A DNA stretch of 64,000 bases from Pseudoneurospora amorphoporcata (taxonomy: Eukaryota > Ascomycota > Sordariomycetes > Sordariales > Sordariaceae), in NCBI GenBank assembly GCA_033297205.1, contig MU859174.1, positions 49,857 through 113,856 on the forward strand. The letters are read 5' to 3'. The position numbers and the translations under genes are program-made. Positions within the stretch are counted from its first letter, which is position 1, and the number at the start of each line of letters is the position of its first letter. Shown one piece after another: positions 12,188 to 22,032 of this stretch. The notes below the pieces were generated by a model, which saw only the letters and a program-made list of their open reading frames with translations, did not search any database and was not told where the DNA came from.

Positions 12188-13322
12188 ATGTCGAAGAATT
12201 GGTTGGGCGCGTATGGTGACTTCATCACCAAGAATAACCACCAGGTCTCCCAAATAGAGTCGACCCTACGGTCGCTAACATACATCATACCTGGTTCGTG
12301 CAATCATCGCGTCGCATTATCATTTACCCTTCCTAACGTTATCTACAGGTCGTTTCCGTGATGCAGAGATTGCCTCCGAGTCCATCCACAGCGGCGTCCA
12401 GCTCCTTTCTCTCTACCATGATACCCTACTCTTCCGTGCATCCTCCAAGCTATCTCAGCCGCCGTCTCTCGCCAACGCGCCCTCCCCGCATAAGCGATAC
12501 ATCCGCTTCTGGTTCCTCAAGAGCCCCCTCTACCGGCGCGTAGCCTATCTTCTGCAGATCGTCAACTATGTCGAGCTCCTAATCGAAATGGCGGCCAAGC
12601 GCCGCGGCGAGCGCATCCGCTGGCGCGCCGTCATCATAATAGAAGCCATCAAGGCCTTCTGCAAGCTTCTTCTGCTGAGGATAACAAAGTCGCGGCCGCT
12701 GATAACGCCGGTACTCCCCGAGCGCGAACCTTTACCCGAAGCGCCGACCGATGAGGAAGCCGTTTTCCAAGGAGACGACAGCGGATATGCCAGCGCATCA
12801 GGATCGCCACAACAGTTGGCGCAGGATGGAGAATGGACCATGCCCCGCACCGGCATGTCGCTGCCGACATTACCTTCGCCCGGCGACATCAGCAGCTACC
12901 TCCTTTCGCGGGTGCTAACAGCTGACGACATCAAGCCCGCGGCGAAATTGGTTAACCAACTACAAGGCTCTGCGCAGGTTGCCGAAATCTTGCACATCCT
13001 GTCACCGCTGGCGTTTGCGGTGGCGATGGCGCGCAGCAAGAATAAGCGCAAGGCCTGGGCTCCCTGGGTGATTGGGTTGGCGATAGAGATACTTGCTCGA
13101 CAGATGCGGGATCGCAGCCTACGGACGACGCCGCTGGAGAAGGAAGAATGGAGCCGGAGAGGCTGGGCTTGGGGATGGTGGATGATGCGCGGGGCGTTCT
13201 ACGAGAATGTCACAAAGTCGATGGTGGAGGGCGTGAGGAGGCGGATGCCGAGCTTGATTGGCGGTATTTTGGAAGATTACGAGTATCTCTGGGAGAATTA
13301 TCATTTCAGCACCAGCCCTTGA
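12188..13322 (+). CDS. pex16: Peroxisomal membrane protein PEX16 (peroxin-16)
   Basis: PEX16 is an ER/peroxisome membrane protein that helps recruit PEX3 and other membrane proteins during peroxisome formation. Exon 1 is 12188-12293, the intron 12294-12348 (GTTCGT donor, CTAAC branch point, ACAG acceptor), exon 2 12349-13322, giving 359 residues, typical for fungi. The family N-terminus is clear: a WLGAYGDFITKN start, then SQIESTLRSLTYIIPGRF and GVQLLSLYHDTLLFR. Arg/Lys-flanked hydrophobic stretches lie in the middle and near residues 270-290. The end, EDYEYLWENYHFSTSP, is the usual PEX16 terminus. The ATG at 12188 is preferred because the family starts immediately before the WL motif. It lies 2.7 kb from the alcohol oxidase gene, another peroxisomal function, but they are not a unit. 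Confidence 0.95.
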
Positions 13323-14114
13323 TGGGATTCGAGGTTTTTCTATGGGCGGAAGGCGGGAGCCGTTATATGGAGTAAAACGACGACACCTAGTTATCAGTGG
13401 TTGCCAGTCAAGTCACATGTCGGCAACTTGGAGTCGGGGATCTGGAGGACTTTCATCCCTAGCTATCTCAAGACTTGGTCCGACGCGGTTTTGGGAATTA
13501 AACAAACAGGGGTGGAGTGCACGCTGAGTAAACCTTGTTATCAGGGCAATATCAAGAGGACAAGCGAAGATGGAAAGAGTTGGTGATGTACGAGCATGTT
13601 CTGATTGGTTCAGCACTTTTGTATATAAATACCATAATTGAGACAAGACACATTCAACCACAGCTGGGGCTTCCGTCCCGGTGTTTTGAGGTGAGTAAGC
13701 AAGGTGCGTAACCATAGGGCATTCAGCGATGAGCAGGGAAAGTTTGTTCTGGGCAGCAATAATCAATGCGGCCTCTCAAGACTGCCGAAATATTCTCTCC
13801 GCTGTGTTCTTTCAAACATATCATTAGCGATCAAGTTGAGGATTTTAGCCAATAACCTCAGGGTATCCAGGCAATACAGACAAACGATACCTTCGAAACG
13901 TAGTACGGAAGAAATGCTCAAGCACATGCTGAGTTTAGGCTAACTATGTCTATAGGGTTGATTTGTACACACGTTCGAACTGTTTTTTATCCAATTTCTC
14001 GAGCTTCTCATCCAACATGGCGGCACCATCTTCCCCATCATTCTTCTTCATACACACATCATACTCTCATGTGGTAGCTGAGTAAGCATCACAAATTGAA
14101 CTTAGAGAGCGGAC
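13323..14114. other. Convergent intergenic region, PEX16 / dioxygenase
   Basis: Two genes end toward each other here. I see only 3' UTR-like sequence and short random frames. Confidence 0.6.
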
Positions 14115-15411
14115 TTAGTTCTTCTCAGCAGGAGCCTTAGCTTTGCAAGCCGGGGCGGCAACGCTGGGGCTGGAGGCAGGGGCGGCGACAGCCGAAGAAG
14201 AGGCGGAAGCGCTAGCGCTAGCGGTAGGGAAACCAGAAGGGAAGCCACCGGGACCACCACCGGGACCACCAGCATTGGGGTTAGCAACACCGCCGCTCTC
14301 GTACAGGGTAGCAGCAGCCGAAACGGTGCGGGCAAGGGTGGTGTTGATGCCAAAGCCGATCAAGCCGATCCAGCCGAGCAGACCCTCAGAGACGGCGGAG
14401 CCGAGGTAGACGTAGTTGACAACGGGGTCGCCGACCTGCGAGCCCTGCTGGAAGAGCATGTCCTCGGCGTTGATGGTGTGCGGCTGAGTGTTGGTGTTGT
14501 AAACGGGCTCGGCCTCGACTTCGGTGATGAGGTCCTGGTCCAAGTAGATCTGGCCGACGTGCGAGGCCGTGTTGGACTGGATCGTGTTGTTGGGGAACAC
14601 GGTGAGGTCGACGTGCACCATGACGTGGATGTGGTTGGTGCGGCCGGTGTAGTGGCCGGGGAACAAGGTCTCGAACTGGGCGATGCCGTCGGCATCGGTC
14701 TGCTGGAGACCGCGGAGGAAGGTGGCGTTCAGGTTGGAGGCGTCGCCGTTGCCGTTGCCGCCGGCGGAGACGCCGGAGTAGACACCGGTGGTGTTGCAGT
14801 CTGGAAGAGCAAAGTCAATTGATGTTTCTGCCTAGGAAGAGACGAAAGACGTACGCCAGATCTCAAGGTAGACGTTGGGAACGGGCTCGCAGGTCTCAAC
14901 ATCGTAGACCTGGAGGTCGAGAGCAAGATCGACACCGGCCTGGTCTTCGGTGATGTCCTCACGGATGTACTCGCCAGCGAAGTAGTAAGGGCCCTCGGTG
15001 ACCTCAGGGCTGAGGAAGCAGAAGTCGGTGCTGGCGAAGATGTCGGCGACGGGAATCTGAAGAGTGAAGGTGGAGTTGGACTGGTGGGTGCCTCAGGCAT
15101 AGATGGAGCGGGCTAAGAAAGCGTTGTCAGTTCAGCTTCTGAAAGGCTCATTCGCATCTTGGAGCATTGATAGAGGTACTCACCCTCGAGGTTCCTCTTC
15201 TTCATCATCTTCTTGGCGAGCTCCTCGCGTCTAGCGACAGCGCGGGCCTCGACGCCACGGGCCTTGAGCTTGTCAGCACAACGGCCGTAGTCGCTGCGGC
15301 CGACAAGGTCGAGGATAGTCTGACGCTCAGCATGCTCGGCACGGATGTCATGACCAGGGTGGGCCGAGACGGCGTAGCGGCGATGGCTCCGAGGAGGAGT
15401 GAGGAGTGCAT
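14115..15411 (-). pseudogene. Secreted intradiol ring-cleavage dioxygenase, frameshifted and with a premature stop
   Basis: The family uses non-haem Fe(III) to cleave catechol-type aromatics; fungal members of this branch are extracellular. Exons on the minus strand are 15411-15184, 15112-14855 and 14800-14115, with introns at 15113-15183 and 14801-14854. Recognisable blocks in order are a secretion signal start, the HPGHDIRAEHAERQ propeptide motif, EGPYYFAGEYIREDI (metal-ligand Tyr region), the VYLEIWHCN/GVYSG block, GHYTGRTNHIHV (ligand Tyr, Arg and His residues), and a Gly/Ala/Ser-rich tail. Two lesions exist. One base is missing in the signal-peptide region between 15375 and 15400, so the ATG at 15411 is out of frame with the rest. 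A TGA at 15093-15095 follows SIYA where an Arg codon (CGA) is likely. Adding one base makes the total 391 codons, so nothing else is broken. It lies 28 bp from a repeat element. Confidence 0.88.
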
Positions 15412-15490
15412 CTTGACGGTTCTGATCAGAAGGGCAAGATATGGATCCACGCGCGAGTAGAGTTTTGCTAACGTGCGAGTAGCGCTTCTC

Positions 15491-15569
<79 letters not shown>

Positions 15570-15592
15570 ATAATAATAATAATTACTACTAC
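15491..15592. repeat. TTA trinucleotide microsatellite
   Basis: About 26 uninterrupted TTA/ATT units run from 15491 to about 15568, then switch to TAA units up to about 15592. It forms the core of the inverted-repeat element and creates a meaningless run of Tyr codons in one frame. Confidence 0.95.
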
Positions 15593-15681
15593 CCGCCCCT
15601 TTTTCGTATATTTAAATTAAATAAAATAATAATATTAATGAGAAGCGCTACTCGCACGTTGGCAAAACTCTACTCGCACGT

Positions 15682-16075
15682 TGTGACGAACGGCAGTCTG
15701 ATTTGCCTAAGTGGGATAGCTAAAGGTAAAGACTATCAGTGCTGTTTGGTGAAGCCAAAAGGTTCACAACAAGTATAGTAGCGTTATACGTGTCTCGGTG
15801 ATAAAGATCAATTGACTACTGTTGAACTATCTTGCTATCTATGTTCTCCAGTCGTCCCTTTATACTCTATGCCTTGTAGCTGCTTCTTGTGTCTCTATGC
15901 CTGTGGTGATGCTGCTCACTCGTGGTGTTGGCTTACCTGTGAGCACTGTGCATCCTGTGAGCCCGTGCATGCTTGGGTGCCTTTCTTAGTTTCTGAGGGT
16001 TACACTGGTTCCTCTGGGCGGGGCTACCAGGTCCTGAAGGCTTGGGCGACCCCTATGTCGCTCAAGTTCGTAACA
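15682..16075 (+). mobile_element. Solo LTR, family 1, with 5-bp target duplication CACGT
   Basis: The element starts TGTGACGAAC and ends GTTCGTAACA, giving matched short inverted termini in the TG...CA form. CACGT flanks it at 15677-15681 and 16076-16080. Excising it plus one copy of CACGT restores the right arm of the surrounding inverted-repeat element, as judged by the uninterrupted copy at 16735-16786. A second copy in the opposite orientation lies at 62435-62843. No internal gag or pol sequence adjoins it, so it is a solo LTR. Confidence 0.85.
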
Positions 16076-16705
16076 CACGTGGATCCACATTTTTTTCCCA
16101 TATATAACCTGAACCCTGGCGACCTGCTATGGTCCCACACCCATCTAGGTTGTACCGTGCCCGCCAAGCTCCCAAATTTTAGCCCAGTATACGTTTAGAC
16201 CCCTACAGTCGTACTGCACTGGCTACCCTGGTCTAGGCCCAGACCAGCCCAGACTAGGCAGTCTAACTCGTGATTTTCTAGCATTAGTACTAGTGCCTTG
16301 TCGCACTACTTCCTTTACCAAACCACCATCGCATACATCACCACATTGTAATCCTTCAATCCACTACGTCGCGCATTATTAGATATTATTAAGTAAACAA
16401 AGCGCTAGCATCTGTCGATGGTACGGAATGATCTATCATTTTTCTGTGCGTTTCTCTAGCTAATTGCGATGTAGATGACTGATGTAGTGACCCAGCCGAC
16501 GGGCGCATGCGATCGTGCCGCTAAGTGCCCTGTAAGACCGCTATATAAATGCTCTGTAAGAACTAGGTCTGGGTACAAATCAAGGAGTGCGTACGCTGCA
16601 GTCTAGAATCTGGGCTTGGCATGGCATGGCAACCTTGAAAGATTGAAATGCCCAGATGTACTTAGCGAAATTTATGAAAGAATACATCTGCTATGGCAAA
16701 CTTCG

Positions 16706-16786
16706 AGCGGGTTCGGGTTATGTATGGGAAAAAAATGTGGATCCACGTGCGAGTAGAGTTTTGCCAACGTGCGAGTAGCGCTTCTC
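16706..16786 (-). repeat. Second, uninterrupted copy of the inverted-repeat arm
   Basis: 16735-16786 matches the left arm at 15439-15490 in the same direction and is the reverse complement of the split right arm. The match to the right arm continues past the BamHI-like GTGGATCCAC palindrome into flanking sequence (16706-16734 against 16091-16118), with only transition differences such as CCCATACATAACCCG versus CCCATATATAACCTG. The partner arm of this copy was not found downstream, where the sequence is AT-rich. Confidence 0.6.
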
Positions 16787-17839
16787 TTTTTTTAACTAAT
16801 TATATATAGTCATTTCTGCCTACTAGTATTGATGCGATAATTTTTCCTAGTTAAATGGTCAGTTCAAACGTTATTTCAAGTAACCGATATTAGAATAAAT
16901 ATTATTTATACAAGCGGCTTATTAATATAACGGACTTAGCACAGATAATTTTGAGTCAGCCGTCAAGTGGAGGTTTACCACCCCCCTATATGTTCCGCTA
17001 AGCAGATCATCGAGGCGGATGCAGATGCGGAGGGGGTAAGAGACTTACGATTAGGTGCTTAGTTTACCTTAGTGCCCGGTCATATCAACCTTGATGGCTA
17101 TATATTCGTCAGTAAATAGCTGCGAGCCCGCGTTTAGATGGAAAAGCGGTCGCTGTGTTAGAGCCGGGTGCTCCGAGTAACCGGCCTACCTATAGCAACG
17201 GGGCCACTCAAAACATCAGAGCCGAAGAAGTGACGACAAGACTATCATCAACCTCAATCTAAAGTGCTGTCGAGCATGATGAACAAACTCAGCCCCCTAG
17301 TGACTTCGTCACCAAACGTAAGGTCAGAAAGTTGTGATTTTGACAACGACAAGATGCGTACGTACCATCAAGGGTATTCTCCTCCCATGGGAACGGACAC
17401 TACCCGCCCCATCAAGGACATCTTCCGTGATGATGGTGTCGTCGACGTCCTTTTCTACGGGCCAATCCAAAGACAAGACAATCGCCTCGTGTTTCCACCT
17501 CCAGGGCATCAACAGCTCACATCACCACCCCGTTGAGGATCTCGATGTACGGAACCAGCGACCTTGGTGGAATGGATCATGCGTACGTGTATGAACCAGC
17601 AACTACCAGCCGACTCAAAATCTTCTTGTGGGAGTACCGATGATGGTTTTCGGCCAAATCCCATCGAATCTCATTATGCCGGTTGTCGCATATTATGCGT
17701 TATTCTCGTCAAAGGGCGGATAAGCAGCATCTTGGCAGTTTCACTGCCACTGGGGTTCGAGTCAGGACGGAACTTGAAGTTGCAGCGTTCAAATGGTCTA
17801 GCTCAAGCAACAGGCCCTGGCAATGACTCTGTTAATTTA
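16787..17839. other. AT-rich then unassigned sequence
   Basis: 16787-16970 is strongly AT-rich with frequent TpA, like a RIP-degraded repeat. 16971-17839 returns to ordinary composition, with short frames only and no gene I recognise. Confidence 0.5.
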
Positions 17840-18165
17840 CTAGAGGTAGGACTGACGAATCTGCAGTGGACTGCCGTCATTGCCGGCTTGAAAAGAGGGA
17901 GTGACCGCACCACCACTTTCTAGTCGTCGCTGTCGTTGTTGCTGCGCTCGCCGCTCTCTCTGGATCAATCGAGCCACACCTGCAATTTCAGGGGTAGTAG
18001 TTAGCTGATGAAATGGAAGTGGGATGGGGACGTACCTGGGAATGCGATGTTCGTCGCCGTTTCTGTCAATGGAGGTGTGGTAGTGGCGGCAGTGGTGATG
18101 GTGAGAAGGTTGAAGTTTGGGAAAGTTTGGGAGAGGCGGGGAGTGGACAGAGTTTGACAGTTTGA
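17840..18165 (-). CDS. Possible 3' end of a small spliced gene (unrecognised)
   Basis: A well-formed intron lies at 17980-18035 on the minus strand: donor GTACGT, branch CAGCTAACT, acceptor TTGCAG. Splicing joins TNIAFPG to VARLIQRERRAQQQ, a Gln/Arg-rich tail that ends at TAG 17840-17842. The upstream exon stays open to about 18165 but has no ATG in that frame, so a first exon or start is missing from this model. The function is unknown. The intron signals are the only real support, and chance is possible. Confidence 0.3.
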
Positions 18166-19238
18166 ACTCCTTCTCTTTTTCAGTCTCTATTTCTTCCTCC
18201 TCCTTTCTCCCATTGCACCTTCCCACCTTTCCATTGATGCAGAAGATGCCCGCTCCTGCCTTGTTGAATCATGCCCGGCATCTGCGTCTGACGGCAGGAG
18301 CAAAAATCTTCCGCATCATCCATCTTCCCTTCCCAGAAGGATTGTCTCTTCACCTCTCACCGCGCAATTAACCCTATTCTCGAAGACTCTCGCATCGCTG
18401 GGTTCCCCTGGAATGACGGCTTTTTCTAAGATGAACGGTCATTTTCTGGTCGCGCATTGAGATACTATTGGAAAGTTATCCGGTGTCCCAAAATAAAGGA
18501 CCTGACCTTGATTTGAGAAGATTCGCGGGTTGGAAAGAGCCGTCCTTGGCTGGCAAACAGATGTATCTGGTGTGCGTGGCCAAGGTCTATTGAATGAGGG
18601 GCTTCTATCAATGCTATCCGTCTTGAGAACGGAAGTGTGATGCGTAAACAGTTAGGTCTCCCCTGGATCTGGTAAGAAAATAAGGTGGTAGAAGAGTTTA
18701 AACAGTTCGATTTGCCACGCAGAGGGAACATGAAACTTTAGACGAGATTCCATAGAGATTGACACACCTGCTACTCCATAGGTACCTTAGATTAAAGGAG
18801 AAACCCAGACGCAAAGAGAAGAAGAATGATCAAATATATCCTAGCACTCTGAACCAGAAAGCTGCTAAACGCCATCATCGCGAGGTTCTGGCTCTGGTTT
18901 TACAGATATATCGATCCCCACGAAATGCGCGGGGAAAAAAAGGGGGAATGCTGGAAGTCCAGCTCATCAATAGGCTCGTTCTAGTGAATCGTCAATAAAC
19001 CAGTCGATGGAATTTCTACAAACAGTAGTAAAGGCTTTTGAGGTTTGGAGTTAGCGATAAAATACTTCTTCATGCATAACATCTGGGTTGTAAGTCGAAA
19101 AGCGCGGTGTGTTCAACCTTTGTTCGTGCGCCCTGCTGCAAGCGACTGCATTTCCCTGCCCGAAGCTGTGGTTTGGCGTTCTTAGTAGGAGCCAGCTGCA
19201 AGACCCACAAGTCATCACATCATCGGAGCCATCCTCTA
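18166..19238. other. Intergenic, no gene seen
   Basis: Short unrelated frames only. No repeat or RNA gene recognised. Confidence 0.55.
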
Positions 19239-19330
19239 TCGGGTATGTTGTAGCGGTAACATCGTTGACTCTCACTTCTCAGAAGTGACTGCTCTCTCAA
19301 CAGCCCTGGGTTCGACTCCCGGTATCCGAG
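19239..19330 (+). tRNA. tRNA-Glu (anticodon CTC), with intron
   Basis: The acceptor stem TCGGGTA/TATCCGA pairs fully with one G-T wobble, and the discriminator is G at 19330. The D arm includes AGCGGTAA. The anticodon stem GTTGA/TCAAC encloses CTCTCA, giving anticodon CTC, and an intron of about 21 nt follows position 37. The T arm CTGGG-TTCGACT-CCCGG is sound. The variable placement of D-stem bases is slightly irregular, so a degenerate copy cannot be ruled out. Confidence 0.82.
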
Positions 19331-21876
19331 TTACGATATCTTTGTAACTAGCTTTCATTGGCCTTTGGCGAAGCGGTCTTATTTCCGTTATCGTTTTCCT
19401 TTTTTTCTTGTCTGTATATGTAATCTGCAATACGCTTTTTCATGTCTGCCGCTCTCAAGTCCCGAGTTTGTTTTTGGTTTGCTTCCCCTCATTGCCTTAG
19501 ATAGTCTAAGAGCATAAGACTCGATGCTCCCCAGATTAAGAAATCGCTCAAGTCAATTGTATTTTCTGGTGAAGCCAATCGCATCTTAGGTTGGCTGTTG
19601 TTCAGATTCAAGGATGATAAAAAAATCAGATTCACCACAATCGCTCGGAAGTCGAGAATTCTGACCTTCCAGTTGTGCTTCGTGGTTGACATGTGCACTC
19701 TGCTGTTGGTGACCTGGATGAGAGACTGGGTGATACCCCGAGTTCTGCCTCAAGTACTATTCCAAACTATTGGTCCACAGCGTTGGGGGAAGCGAATGCG
19801 AGGGACCCTGAAACTACCTTATATTTAGTCGTCTCAGATCGAGATCCGGTTTTCCAGGTTCTGGCTGGATGCGGTTCAATTCGACGCTTTGAGTTGCTCC
19901 GAACGAAGGCGTAACACACCACCATGTAAATCGAGCTCGGTAATTATTCAGGGTTCAACACATTGCATCGAGTGCGTGGTTACGCCCTGGGGGTTAGCCA
20001 TCCGTCAGTTAACGAACCATCCTCCTCTAAGGCCAACTGCAGCTCAACCATACCGAGGAAAGAAGGTCGCCTGCAGGCTTCCGTGCTGCGGGGGAAAGGC
20101 TCAATGTCTCAGAAACAGCATAAAGGCGTCGTAGTCCACGTGTTAGAGCCCAGTCTCCCGAGAGCACATCAGCCGGCTAATATGAACGCGATGTGTGTCT
20201 GTCGTTGGGCTTACATGACACTTGCTAGCAACTTGCGACGTCTTTTTGTGAAATGCATTTCTCATAATGCCTGTAACGCAATACCATCACCTTCCTCGTA
20301 TAGCAGAGCCCTCGTAATAGTGAGTGACAGAGACTTGCTCACTGCTGAAACTCTTGCTAGGAGCATAACAGACAAAAAGAACCAGTTCGCAACCCACGTC
20401 CCTGGATGAATTATGGCTCTGTGTTGCTCGACGGCAATAATTTGCGACCCCCGCAACGTGGCATTCATGTTCCTATGCCTTGAGCGGAAATTGTCCGCGG
20501 ATAGCGGCGCCCTGGACGCTGTCTCAGCTGTGCCTCGTATGCCCAAACAGCACTGGCGCGTTGAGCCTGGAAGCAGCTCTCGGCTTTCACTTAATTCGCA
20601 ATAGCTTGAACATAGTACATAATAGGGTACAACGGTCGGTGGTGGCGGGTCACTTGACTTCCCGGCAAGCTTTACCACACCTTCCATGCACCCAAGATGC
20701 CTTTCAGAGTCACCCTAGGGCTTCAAGTGGATAAGCTCCCATTGTGCCGTGTTGGGGGTCTTTCCATCATGGGATTGAATGGGTAAATGGGCAATGCTCT
20801 ATGTCGATGTCTAATAATAACCTGTCAGCTTTTAACTACGTATTAAAGCAGGTATTCCCAACGTAATGAATAAGTTATCGCCAGACAGCTGAAATCAGGA
20901 AGCTCCTTGTTGCAGCATAAGCAATGCGAGACGTCGGCCTTAAAACCCCGTCCTTTATGCGTGATGATGTAAATAGTTTCACTTGAAGATTGCCTGGACA
21001 TTTCATATCACTATAAAGTAGCGGCGGTGGACTTGTGAATACCTAGTTAGGTATATCACGTTAGCGTGGTAGAGGCGACTGCTGGGTTTGTCGGATGAAC
21101 ATGGATTTGACCCATGATCGACAACGCACGGCCATAGGCCATAGGAGGCTCGGCGGGCACGTTTCATTGGGCCGTCGGTTCTGTGCAACCGTGATTATGG
21201 TGCATCCAGCACCCTCCATCGCTAGACATGTAAGTGAATCGGAGGATCGCTGCTAGGGCCCGTTCTCGAAGGCTCTGGCCTGGCCGGTGAAAGGCGGCCG
21301 TGTCTAGAAACCATCGCGGACCCCGAAACCCAACTACCGGGTACCTGCGGCACCTAAGTTGCAAGATCAAATGTACCTCTATTGCTGCTCCGGAGTGACA
21401 CGGCGTGTGTTGAGATATACAGGTACCAGTTGGCGTGCGTGTAATTACAAGCGTCATGGTAGTAGTGTATAGTCATTCCACTTCCAAAGACTATGGTCCG
21501 CCGGCAGAGGTGTGCCTATCACATCAATAGTCTGTGTATATGCATGGTGTAACTGTGTACGTAGTGTATACTAGTGTAGTATCCGTAGTTTCCTCAACCC
21601 GACTTGACGGCTAAACCGAATGCGTAAGACTATTAGTTGGGAAAGTGTGATAGCAGCAAAGCCGGGGGTTGATGTTAAAGCCGGATAACAATGGCCCGAG
21701 ACTAGAGAGCGGCGAGCCCATGTCGAACCCGATGGACGTCGGAGACATGATGTCATGGGTGCTGTTAAAAAAAAAAATAAAAAAAAAGGAGAAAAAAATT
21801 TAGTTTGTGAACTCCGAAGCTTGACATCAATTGATCAAGGGTGCCCGTGTACTGTGTACTACCAGGACTACTTACC
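19331..21876. other. Gene-poor interval
   Basis: No gene supportable. A homopolymer-like A-rich stretch lies at 21768-21800. Several tRNA-like fragments of sequence were checked and none fold completely. Confidence 0.55.
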
Positions 21877-21878
21877 TA

Positions 21879-22030
21879 TCCCTCTAGCAGTGAAATCGTA
21901 TCATTTTGGCACGCAGATACCTGAGCCTTGCCAGCTTTTGCGTGTTCTTAGGGAATTTTTAGGTAGTCGCCAAGTACTTGAAGTAGAGAATGTCGGGGCA
22001 AAAAATGATACGATTTCACCGCTAAAGGGA
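21879..22030. mobile_element. Small mariner-type MITE with about 28-bp TIRs and TA target duplication
   Basis: Left end TCCCTCTAGCAGTGAAATCG and right end (reverse complement) TCCCTTTAGCGGTGAAATCG continue together through TATCATTTT. They differ only by transitions over about 28 bp. TA flanks both ends (21877-21878 and 22031-22032). The 152-bp element has no ORF, as expected for a non-autonomous Tc1/mariner (pogo/Fot-like) derivative. Confidence 0.8.
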
Positions 22031-22032
22031 TA

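Larger units (their letters stand above)
15439..16090. mobile_element. Inverted-repeat (MITE-like) element split by a solo LTR
   Basis: A left arm at 15439-15490 (ATATGGATCCACG ... AGCGCTTCTC) is matched by an inverted right arm at 15640-15681 that resumes at 16081-16090. Each arm holds two copies of ACGTGCGAGTAG about 10 bp apart, like subterminal transposase-binding repeats; a few copies differ by single changes. The middle is almost pure A/T and includes a long TTA run. No coding capacity is present, so it is non-autonomous. A clean flanking target duplication could not be decided. Confidence 0.65.

Noticed and set aside
15473..15778. ORF with a long poly-Tyr run
   Set aside because: It is simply the TTA microsatellite read in one frame.
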